This document shows positions 8,870-15,923 of a stretch of 37,892 nt of DNA, one piece after another (positions within the stretch are counted from its first letter, which is position 1; each line of letters starts with the position of its first letter). The position numbers were made by a program, and so were the translations under genes. Under the pieces are notes generated by a model. It was not told where the DNA came from and ran no database searches. It worked only from the letters and a program-made list of their open reading frames with translations. The stretch is taken from contig JAFVZT010000017.1 in NCBI GenBank assembly GCA_017508045.1, forward strand, positions 1 through 37,892, written 5' to 3'. Source of the stretch: Oscillospiraceae bacterium (lineage in GTDB: Bacteria > Bacillota > Clostridia > Oscillospirales > Oscillospiraceae).

Positions 8870-8886
8870 GAAAGGATGTCAAGAAT

Positions 8887-9561
8887 ATGGAAAATCTTGT
8901 AAATGTCTACTTCTTCGGTAAGCGCTATCAGGTCCCCGGGGATTTGACCATTATGACTGCCATGGAATACGCCGGCTACACCTTGAGCCGTGGCTGTGGC
9001 TGCCGTCATGGCTTCTGCGGTGCTTGCGCCACCATTTACCGCATTAAGGGCTGCAACGAGCTTAAGACCTGCCTTGCCTGCCAAACACAGGTGCAGGAGG
9101 GTATGTACATTGCCAGCATCCCCTTCTTCCCCACAGACAAGCGGGCTTATGAAATCAAGGATTTGAAGCCCAACCAGCAGGTTATGATGGAGCTGTATCC
9201 GGAAATTTACAGCTGTATCGGCTGCAATGCCTGTACCAAAGCCTGTACCCAAAGCTTAAACGTTATGCAGTACATTGCCTACGCCCAGAGAGGCGAGCTG
9301 GAAAAATGTGCAGAGGAATCCTTTGACTGCGTCAGCTGCGGCTGCTGCTCCGTCCGTTGCCCTGCAGAAATCTCCCACCCCATGGTAGGCTTGCTTGCCC
9401 GCCGTTTGACCGGCAAGTACATTGCTCCCGAAAGCCAGCATGTGACCCAGCGTGTTGCAGAAATCAACCGGGGTGAATATGATGCAATGATTGAACAGAT
9501 TATGCAAAAGCCCATCTCGGAAATGCAGGAACTGTACAACAATCGGGATATCGAGAAGTAA
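8887..9561 (+). CDS. Fumarate reductase/succinate dehydrogenase-type iron-sulfur subunit
   Basis: 224 aa, FrdB/SdhB-like. N-terminal plant-ferredoxin fold with Cys-rich [2Fe-2S] region (GCGCRHGFCGAC, then CLAC). C-terminal alpha-helical ferredoxin domain with two motifs, CIGCNACTKAC (about 109) and CVSCGCCSVRCP (about 145). Classical FrdB has a [3Fe-4S] centre because the second cysteine of one motif is replaced; here both motifs keep all cysteines, so two cubane [4Fe-4S] clusters are predicted. No membrane anchor (FrdC/D) gene is nearby, so the enzyme is probably soluble and not quinone-linked. It lies 17 nt after flxA in the same operon and directly before the flavoprotein. Confidence 0.82.
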   Translation: MENLVNVYFFGKRYQVPGDLTIMTAMEYAGYTLSRGCGCRHGFCGACATIYRIKGCNELKTCLACQTQVQEGMYIASIPFFPTDKRAYEIKDLKPNQQVMMELYPEIYSCIGCNACTKACTQSLNVMQYIAYAQRGELEKCAEESFDCVSCGCCSVRCPAEISHPMVGLLARRLTGKYIAPESQHVTQRVAEINRGEYDAMIEQIMQKPISEMQELYNNRDIEK

Positions 9562-9573
9562 GGAGGTTTGTGT

Positions 9574-11172
9574 ATGTTTACGGATTATATGCTGGAATCT
9601 ATTAAGAAGGTAGAAGCCACCCGTGCTGAAAGAATGCGTACAGAGCCTCGCCGTATGACTGCCGAGGAAAAAAGTGAGCTGCTCAAGGCCTACCACCCTG
9701 ACTACCGTCCCGAAGGCTTTGCCGAAATCAAAATCGGTGTAAACAAAGGGCAAAAAGCACCTCTGGAGCTGACCCAGCTGCTGCACAGCAACAGCCGCCT
9801 GCTAAATGAAGACATTGATTTAACTAAACCTGACTACGATGTGGATGTTCTGGTAATCGGCGGCGGCGGTGCCGGCGCATCGGCGGCAATTGAGGCCCAC
9901 GAAGCCGGCGCAAACGTTATGATTGTTACAAAGCTGCGCATCGGTGACGCTAACACTATGATGGCAGAAGGCGGTATTCAGGCTGCCGACAAGCCCAACG
10001 ACTCCCCGGTACAGCACTATCTGGATGCCTTTGGCGGCGGTCACTTTGCCGCACGTCCGGAGCTGCTTCGCCGGCTGGTAATGGAAGCGCCGGATGCCAT
10101 TCGCTGGCTGAATGAGCTGGGCGTTATGTTTGACAAAGCTGAAAACGGCGATATGGTTACCACCCACGGCGGCGGCACCTCCCGGAAGCGTATGCACGCC
10201 TGCAAGGACTATTCCGGCGCGGAGATTATGCGCACGCTGCGGGATGAGGTTCTCAACCGCAAAATCCCCGTTGTGGAGTTTACCTCTGCTGTAGAGCTGA
10301 CAAAGGACGATTTAGGTCAGGTTACCGGCGCTGTTTTGTTAAATATGGAAACCGGTGATTATCTGGTTGCCCGGGCAAAAACCGTGATTATTGCCACCGG
10401 CGGTGCAGGCCGGCTGCACTACCAGGGTTTCCCCACCTCTAACCACTACGGTGCTACTGCTGACGGTCTGGTGCTGGGCTACCGTGCCGGCGCACCTCTT
10501 TTGTATCAGGATACCATTCAGTATCACCCCACCGGTGTTGCTTATCCCTCTCAGATCTTCGGCGCACTGGTTACCGAGAAGGTTCGTTCTTTGGGTGCTA
10601 TGTTGGTTAACAAAGACGGTGAGGCTTATGCCCATCCGTTGGAAACCAGAGACGTTTCCGCATCTGCCATCATTCGTGAATGCGCCAACGGCAAGGGTGT
10701 AGATACACCCCTGGGCAGCGGTGTCTGGCTGGATACCCCCATGATCGAACTGCTCCACGGAGAAGGCACCATTGAAAAGCGGATTCCCGCAATGCTGCGT
10801 ATGTACTTAAACTACGGCATCGATATGAGAAAAGTCCCAATTCTGGTATATCCCACACTGCATTATCAAAACGGCGGTCTGGAAATCGGCGGCGACGGCT
10901 TTACAAAGGCAATCCCCAATTTGTTGGTTGCCGGCGAAGCTGTGGGCGGCATCCACGGCAGAAACCGTCTGATGGGCAACAGCCTGCTTGACATCATTGT
11001 CTTCGGCAGAAATGCAGGTAAGGCCGCTGCTGCCAAAGCAAAGGATGTAACGCTGGGTAAATCCAACCTTGACCACATTACCGCTTATGCCCAGGCGCTT
11101 TCCGAGGCCGGACTGGAGCAGGCCGGGGTTTCTCCCCTGCTTCTTCCCAAGTACGCACGCCACAAAAAATAA
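9574..11172 (+). CDS. Fumarate reductase/succinate dehydrogenase-type flavoprotein
   Basis: 532 aa, FrdA/SdhA/NadB superfamily; the expected reaction is fumarate + 2e- + 2H+ to succinate. FAD-binding VIGGGGAGASAAIEAHEAG starts at about residue 94. Substrate and catalytic residues are present: H318 (QYHPTG), R359 (ETRDVSASAI), H430 (PTLHYQNGG) and R465 (HGRNRLMGNS). Two oddities. The FAD fold is preceded by about 90 residues, much more than in E. coli FrdA. The covalent FAD histidine (SHT in FrdA/SdhA) is replaced by Asn127 (ANT), so FAD is probably not covalently bound. The start is ATG 9574, 7 nt after AGGAGG, rather than the TTG at 9568. Last gene of the Hdr-Flx operon. Alternatives: another enoate reductase, or a thiol:fumarate reductase-like enzyme. 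Confidence 0.82.
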   Translation: MFTDYMLESIKKVEATRAERMRTEPRRMTAEEKSELLKAYHPDYRPEGFAEIKIGVNKGQKAPLELTQLLHSNSRLLNEDIDLTKPDYDVDVLVIGGGGAGASAAIEAHEAGANVMIVTKLRIGDANTMMAEGGIQAADKPNDSPVQHYLDAFGGGHFAARPELLRRLVMEAPDAIRWLNELGVMFDKAENGDMVTTHGGGTSRKRMHACKDYSGAEIMRTLRDEVLNRKIPVVEFTSAVELTKDDLGQVTGAVLLNMETGDYLVARAKTVIIATGGAGRLHYQGFPTSNHYGATADGLVLGYRAGAPLLYQDTIQYHPTGVAYPSQIFGALVTEKVRSLGAMLVNKDGEAYAHPLETRDVSASAIIRECANGKGVDTPLGSGVWLDTPMIELLHGEGTIEKRIPAMLRMYLNYGIDMRKVPILVYPTLHYQNGGLEIGGDGFTKAIPNLLVAGEAVGGIHGRNRLMGNSLLDIIVFGRNAGKAAAAKAKDVTLGKSNLDHITAYAQALSEAGLEQAGVSPLLLPKYARHKK

Positions 11173-11179
11173 TGCAAAT

Positions 11180-11210
11180 AGCAAGACAGGAATACTTTTC
11201 CTGTCTTGCT
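11180..11210 (+). terminator. Hairpin between flavoprotein gene and transporter
   Basis: A perfect 13-bp stem AGCAAGACAGGAA/TTCCTGTCTTGCT with 5-nt loop, but no following T-run. It could be an mRNA-stabilising or processing hairpin, or a weak terminator that lets some transcription reach the transporter. Confidence 0.55.
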
Positions 11211-11230
11211 AATGTCGGGAGATGTTATTT

Positions 11231-12394
11231 ATGGAAATCCTTGATTTTCTCAAAGGCGTTTTCACCAACGATATTATGATCGTTTTCTGTATTGCCGCGC
11301 TGGGTTATTTGCTGGGCAGCATATCCATTAAGGGACTGAATTTGGGCACCTCCGGTATTCTGATTGTCGCCCTTGTGTTCGGTCATTTTAACCTGCTTGT
11401 TCCTGCGGCACTGAAAAATATCGGTCTGATCTGTTTTGTAACCGCAGTGGGCTTTATTGCCGGTCCCGGATTCTTCCGGAACTTCAAAAAATCCGCTATT
11501 TCCTATGTGGTGCTGGGCTTTGTTATTATTTTGTCCGGCGCTGCCACCTGCGTTGCCGTTATGAAGCTGGCAGGTATTGAAACCGACCTGGCTGTGGGTA
11601 TGATGTCCGGTGCGCTGACCTCCACCCCCGGTCTTGCCGCTGCCATTGAAGCCACCGGCAGTGATCTTGCCTCTGTGGGCTACGGCATTGCCTACCCCTT
11701 CGGTGTTGTGGGTGTGGTGCTATTTGTGCAGCTGATTCCCAAAATTCTGAAGATTGACATTGCTGCCGAACGGGAACGCCTTTCCGTTTCCAACGGTACA
11801 GTTGATGCTGACGGAAAACCCGTTGCAAAAAAGGAGTATAAGCACTTAGACGAGTTTGGCTTGCTGCCCTTTGCCGTAGCGGCTGCTTTGGGTGTCCTCA
11901 TTGGAAAGATTGTGATTCCCCTCCCCGGCGGTGCCGAATTCTCCTTAGGAACTTCCGGCGGTCCGTTGCTGACCGGTCTTGTGTTCGGTCATTTCGCCCA
12001 TGTGGGGTCTGTTGCCATTGATGTGCCGAAAAAGACCCTGAATGTGGTGCGGGAAGTTGGTCTTGCCCTGTTTCTGATGGGCGCCGGTACGGAAGCCGGC
12101 AAAGGCTTCCTTGCTGTTTTGGCAGAGCAAGGCGTCGCCCTGTTCCTGTGGGGTGCTTTGATGACCCTTGTTCCCATGGTCATTGGCTACATCCTGGCTG
12201 TTTATGTGTTCAAAATCGATGTGCTCAGCGCTCTGGGTTCTATCTGCGGTGGTATGACCAGCACCCCCGCACTGGGTACACTGATGACAGTAACCAAAAC
12301 AGAAGCAGTTGCCACCGCTTATGCAGCCACCTATCCCATAGCGCTGATCTTCGTGGTACTGTGCTGCCAATTCATCCCGTTAATTTTCGGATAA
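11231..12394 (+). CDS. AspT/SucE-family (AAE) transporter without TrkA_C domains
   Basis: 387 aa membrane protein of the aspartate:alanine exchanger family (TC 2.A.81), which includes AspT and the succinate exporter SucE. It is an internal duplication: each half has the family signature (GALTSTPGLAAA at about 125; GGMTSTPALG at about 340), each ending a bundle of helices. Full-length relatives are about 540-560 aa with two TrkA_C domains between the halves; here only a short hydrophilic linker (about residues 170-200) is present. ATG 11231 is chosen because GGGAG lies 9 nt upstream; an ATG at 11222 has no spacing. Placed after a fumarate-reductase-like pair and before asnA, likely substrates are succinate or aspartate. 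This is inference. Confidence 0.8.
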   Translation: MEILDFLKGVFTNDIMIVFCIAALGYLLGSISIKGLNLGTSGILIVALVFGHFNLLVPAALKNIGLICFVTAVGFIAGPGFFRNFKKSAISYVVLGFVIILSGAATCVAVMKLAGIETDLAVGMMSGALTSTPGLAAAIEATGSDLASVGYGIAYPFGVVGVVLFVQLIPKILKIDIAAERERLSVSNGTVDADGKPVAKKEYKHLDEFGLLPFAVAAALGVLIGKIVIPLPGGAEFSLGTSGGPLLTGLVFGHFAHVGSVAIDVPKKTLNVVREVGLALFLMGAGTEAGKGFLAVLAEQGVALFLWGALMTLVPMVIGYILAVYVFKIDVLSALGSICGGMTSTPALGTLMTVTKTEAVATAYAATYPIALIFVVLCCQFIPLIFG

Positions 12395-12396
12395 AG

Positions 12397-12430
12397 AATA
12401 TCGCCCACTGCATCGGCAGCGGGCGATATT
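12397..12430 (+). terminator. Hairpin after the transporter gene
   Basis: A 10-bp stem AATATCGCCC/GGGCGATATT encloses a smaller stem CTGC/GCAG. The T-tail is poor (TATTGACTTT), so termination may be partial. The asnA promoter begins right after it. Confidence 0.6.
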
Positions 12431-12432
12431 TA

Positions 12433-12462
12433 TTGACTTTCCCTATATTCCCGTGGTATACT
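12433..12462 (+). promoter_or_regulatory. asnA promoter
   Basis: -35 TTGACT (12433-12438), an 18-nt spacer, -10 TATACT (12457-12462) with an extended TGG before it. The leader is only about 25 nt, so there is no room for a T-box. Confidence 0.75.
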
Positions 12463-12492
12463 AGTTGCAACTTTTTCTCAGGAGAGATTGAA

Positions 12493-13500
12493 ATGAACAA
12501 AGTAATTATTCCGGAAGGCTATAAGCCGGTACTTAACAGCTACGACCTGCAGCGGGCCATCGCCCTGACAAAAAAGATTTTTCAAGATGAATTTACACAA
12601 ACTCTGCACCTACAGCGGGTTTCTGCGCCCTTGTTTGTTGCCGCCACCTCCGGTCTGAACGACGATTTAAGCGGCAAAGAACGCGCCGTTTCCTTTGATA
12701 TTCCCGCCATTGGCGACCATGCTCAAGTTGTCCACTCCTTGGCAAAGTGGAAGCGCCTTGCCCTGAAGAAATACGGCTTTTCCTGCTATGAAGGTCTTTA
12801 TACCGATATGAACGCCATCCGTCGGGATGAGGAGTTGGATAATATCCACTCGGTGTATGTGGACCAGTGGGACTGGGAACGGATTATTGACAAATCCGAC
12901 CGTACAGAAGAATACCTCAAAGCTACCGTCCAATCCATTGTAAATATCATTTGCGATGCCAGCGAAGCATTAAAACGGGAATTCCCTCAAATCAGCGTCA
13001 ATCTGTGCAGACAGGTGAGCTTTATCACTGCCCAGGAGCTGGAAGACCTGTACCCGGACAGCACTCCCGAGCAGCGGGAATATCTGTACTTAAAAGAGCA
13101 TAAAACCGCTTTCATTATGCAAATCGGTGACAAACTCCACTCCGGCAAGCCCCACGGAAACCGTGCGCCGGACTACGATGACTGGACACTCAACGGCGAT
13201 ATTCTGTTCTGGAATGATTTACTGGGGATTGCCTTTGAAATCTCCTCAATGGGTATCCGTGTAGACCCAGATGCCATGGACCGCCAGTTAAATGCTGCCG
13301 GCTGCAATCACCGCCGCAGCCTTCCCTTCCACAAAATGCTGCTAAATAACGAGCTGCCCCTTACCATCGGCGGCGGTATCGGTCAAAGCCGTCTGTGTAT
13401 GCTGCTCATTGGCTGCGCCCACATTGGTGAGGTGCAGACCAGTTTATGGGATGAAGACACTCTGGCAATTTCCGGCGCAAACAACATTCCCCTTCTGTAA
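12493..13500 (+). CDS. asnA: Aspartate--ammonia ligase (asparagine synthetase A)
   Basis: Makes asparagine from aspartate, ammonia and ATP. 335 aa, the normal AsnA length, with family features: FDIPAIGDHAQVVHSLAKWKR at about 74-94, MNAIRRDEE, VDQWDWERII, and a C-terminal class II-synthetase-like GGGIGQSRLCMLLI. AsnA is related to class II aminoacyl-tRNA synthetase catalytic domains. ATG 12493 follows AGGAGAG at 12480-12486 and gives the expected N-terminus; a longer in-frame reading runs back into the transporter. It has its own promoter and a strong shared terminator. Confidence 0.96.
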   Translation: MNKVIIPEGYKPVLNSYDLQRAIALTKKIFQDEFTQTLHLQRVSAPLFVAATSGLNDDLSGKERAVSFDIPAIGDHAQVVHSLAKWKRLALKKYGFSCYEGLYTDMNAIRRDEELDNIHSVYVDQWDWERIIDKSDRTEEYLKATVQSIVNIICDASEALKREFPQISVNLCRQVSFITAQELEDLYPDSTPEQREYLYLKEHKTAFIMQIGDKLHSGKPHGNRAPDYDDWTLNGDILFWNDLLGIAFEISSMGIRVDPDAMDRQLNAAGCNHRRSLPFHKMLLNNELPLTIGGGIGQSRLCMLLIGCAHIGEVQTSLWDEDTLAISGANNIPLL

Positions 13501-13501
13501 T

Positions 13502-13544
13502 AAAAAGACCCTGTTGGGCGTCACGCGCCCAACAGGGTCTTTTT
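13502..13544. terminator. Bidirectional terminator between asnA and the repeat protein
   Basis: A 19-bp stem with A-run on one side and T-run on the other (AAAAAGACCCTGTTGGGCG with its complement, loop TCACG). It can end asnA on the plus strand and the convergent gene on the minus strand. Confidence 0.92.
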
Positions 13545-13546
13545 AT

Positions 13547-15715
13547 TTATCTTCTGGTTCTTCTTTTATAAATAATGATAATTACCAATGTAACCAACGC
13601 TACAAACAGCACAACGGTAGCTACTACAATCAGTATATTGTCTTTCAAAAAGTCCAGCCGTTGCTTGCCGGGGAACTCATCCAAATCACACAACGCATAG
13701 CTGCTGAAATGGGACAGCTCCGCGCTCAGGCTCTTGCCGTCCTGGCTTAGGGTAAAGGCTACCTTTTGGGCTTCCCCGGAATCGGTGATATAATAAAGTG
13801 CTATGTTTTCACCCAACGCATCCGGAATGGGAATGGTTACCGTTACTTTGCCGTTGGGCTGCACCACCTTGCCGTTTAGAAGGGCAGAAATATCATAGAC
13901 GGCAAATTTTTCGCTGATTTTTTTCATTGCCTTCCGAACGGTCTTAAAGGTCTGACTATCCTGATCAATTACATTGACCTTCACCTTTGTTCCCGTGGGG
14001 AATACGCCCTCCTGGGTTTCAAAAACAATACCGGTAAGCTCATCCGTCACCTTGCAGGGAAGCTTGGTGTCCTGGACTTCCACGCAGCGGCTGCACTTGC
14101 TCTGCAGAATGCCTTGTGTGCAAATCGTCGGCTCCTGAATAACCGTAGGCTCTCCGAAATCATGGTTCAAAGCAGGCAGGATTTCTGTAACAACATCATT
14201 ACAGTTAGCGCAGGTCTGCGTCCTTGTTCCGTCAGAAACACAGGTTTCGGCCTCTATAATTTCCCAATCACCGTAGTTATGGCCAAGTGCCGGAACGGTC
14301 TGGGTTACTGTCTTTTTACAAACGGAGCATTTTCCCTTTTCGCTTCCGTCCTCGGTACAGGTAACCTGTTTTAAGATTGTCGGCTTGCTGATTTGATGCC
14401 GTCCCAGAGGGACTTCTCCCTTTTCTATAGCATTACAAACTGTACAGGAACGCTCCTGTGTGCCTTTTTGCTTACAGGTCGAAGCCTTGGTCACAGTCCA
14501 ATCGCCGTAAGTATGGGCAACCATTGGGATAGGCTGTGTTGCTTCTTTATTACATCTTGTGCAAAGACCGGTTTTAACGCCCTCTTCCGCACAGGTAGGC
14601 TCTTTGGTTACTGTGGCATCGGAAAAAGTATGACCCAGCGCCGCAAGCTTTCTTGTTTCAGTATGGGTGCATCCGGCATTGGAACAGGCACGCTTTTCCT
14701 CTCCGTCGGCAGCACACTCTGCCGCCTTGGTTACACTCCACTGCCCCATATTATGTCCGGTTGCCGCCAGGGCGGTAACCTCTTTCCCGTCGCAGTCGGA
14801 ACGGGTACACAGAGCTGTCTGCTCTCCTGCCTCGGTGCAGGTAGGTTTTTTTGTGGTTGTGGCCGCGCCAAAGCTGTGTCCCTTTGCGGGGATAGGCTTT
14901 GTTTCAAAGTGCTGGCAGCCGGTATTGGTGCAGGTGCGCTTTTGCTCGCCGGCATTGGTGCAATCCGGCTGACTGGTCGCGCTCCATGCTGTCATATTAT
15001 GACCGCTGGCGAGAATATCCTTTCGTTCAACCTTATTGCAGGTGGAGCAGGTGCGGGTCTGCTGCCCGTTTTCGGTACAATTGGCTACCTCACCGGGTAC
15101 ATCTGCCCAGGCGCTCCAGGTGTGGGCATCGGGGGCGCACTCCTTGGGCGTAATATGCAAGGTAACATTGGGTGTGGAAATGCCCACCACTTGCTTGTTG
15201 GTGTTTACCTTTATTACGCCGTTTCCGTCAGTTTCTGCCGTCAGGTTCTTATCTCCGGGAGCATCGACAGAAATGGTGTAATCTCCCGCAGCTGCATTGT
15301 CCGCCACCTTAAAGGTCAGCTTCCGGATGGTTCCGTTATAAGTAACAAGCTTTCCCTGATCTGTGCCGGTGGGCACATTCATCCAAACCAGATAGGGGTT
15401 AACCGAGGTTGTAGGAGAGTTGCCCCAGTTTGGCTCAAAATCATCGGCAGTAACTCCATTTTTGGACGAGGTCAGGGATATAACGCCAGGATAGGAAATC
15501 TGCGCGCCGGCGCTGATGATACCGGGGTTGTCGGAAAGCTGAACAAACAGCTCAATGGTGTCTCCCGGGTGTGCCGTTATTTCGCTTTTTCCCGATGCGT
15601 CCTTCAGACTGATTGTATAGGTACCGGCCGCAGAAGCAACCGACATAATTCCTGTCAGCAGGGGCAGAATCAGCACTACGGCAAGCAAGATGATAAATGG
15701 CTTCTTTGTTGTCAT
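13547..15715 (-). CDS. Membrane-anchored surface protein with cohesin-like domain and nine Cys-rich repeats
   Basis: 722 aa. Residues 1-30 are a signal peptide (TTKKPF, then a hydrophobic stretch ending ASA). About 32-190 resembles a cohesin-like beta domain of surface proteins (HPGDTIELFVQLSDNPGI; KLTFKVADNAAAGDYTISV). About 200-565 holds nine repeats of 36-42 aa, each with three cysteines (a single Cys, then CxxC or CxxxxC) and mostly ending in Gly-His. A further beta domain (about 570-675) precedes one transmembrane helix (about 692-714) and a KRRTRR tail, so it is anchored by a helix; no LPXTG. ATG 15715 follows AAGGAG. It is transcribed alone and ends at a shared terminator. Substrate or partner unknown; adhesion or cell-surface display is plausible. 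Confidence 0.8.
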   Translation of the reverse strand: MTTKKPFIILLAVVLILPLLTGIMSVASAAGTYTISLKDASGKSEITAHPGDTIELFVQLSDNPGIISAGAQISYPGVISLTSSKNGVTADDFEPNWGNSPTTSVNPYLVWMNVPTGTDQGKLVTYNGTIRKLTFKVADNAAAGDYTISVDAPGDKNLTAETDGNGVIKVNTNKQVVGISTPNVTLHITPKECAPDAHTWSAWADVPGEVANCTENGQQTRTCSTCNKVERKDILASGHNMTAWSATSQPDCTNAGEQKRTCTNTGCQHFETKPIPAKGHSFGAATTTKKPTCTEAGEQTALCTRSDCDGKEVTALAATGHNMGQWSVTKAAECAADGEEKRACSNAGCTHTETRKLAALGHTFSDATVTKEPTCAEEGVKTGLCTRCNKEATQPIPMVAHTYGDWTVTKASTCKQKGTQERSCTVCNAIEKGEVPLGRHQISKPTILKQVTCTEDGSEKGKCSVCKKTVTQTVPALGHNYGDWEIIEAETCVSDGTRTQTCANCNDVVTEILPALNHDFGEPTVIQEPTICTQGILQSKCSRCVEVQDTKLPCKVTDELTGIVFETQEGVFPTGTKVKVNVIDQDSQTFKTVRKAMKKISEKFAVYDISALLNGKVVQPNGKVTVTIPIPDALGENIALYYITDSGEAQKVAFTLSQDGKSLSAELSHFSSYALCDLDEFPGKQRLDFLKDNILIVVATVVLFVALVTLVIIIIYKRRTRR

Positions 15716-15764
15716 AGCGATTACTCCTTCTTTCTATAAATATGGTTTCTTCTTATTCCCCTAT

Positions 15765-15793
15765 AGTATAACAGGAAACCCGTAAAAGCGCAA
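15765..15793 (-). promoter_or_regulatory. Promoter of the surface repeat protein
   Basis: On the minus strand: -35 TTGCGC (15793-15788), 17-nt spacer, -10 TATACT (15770-15765). Confidence 0.65.
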
Positions 15794-15859
15794 GTATTTT
15801 CCTTTTGGCCCGGTTGGAAAGTTCTTACAACATTGTGCCGGATTATACGATAATACGCC

Positions 15860-15888
15860 TTGCGTACCGACAAAAAATATGCTATAGT
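15860..15888 (+). promoter_or_regulatory. Promoter of the deoxysugar gene cluster
   Basis: -35 TTGCGT (15860-15865), 17-nt spacer, -10 TATAGT (15883-15888) with extended TGC. Divergent from the surface-protein promoter. Confidence 0.65.
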
Positions 15889-15923
15889 GTATGTGGAAAA
15901 ATTTAACGACAGAAGGGATTTTT

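Noticed and set aside
12439-12492. T-box leader for asnA
   Set aside because: The leader from the promoter is about 25-30 nt, far too short for a T-box.
15717-15923. Shared regulator site between the surface-protein gene and the deoxysugar cluster
   Set aside because: The two divergent promoters are clear, but I saw no convincing palindrome or repeat between them.
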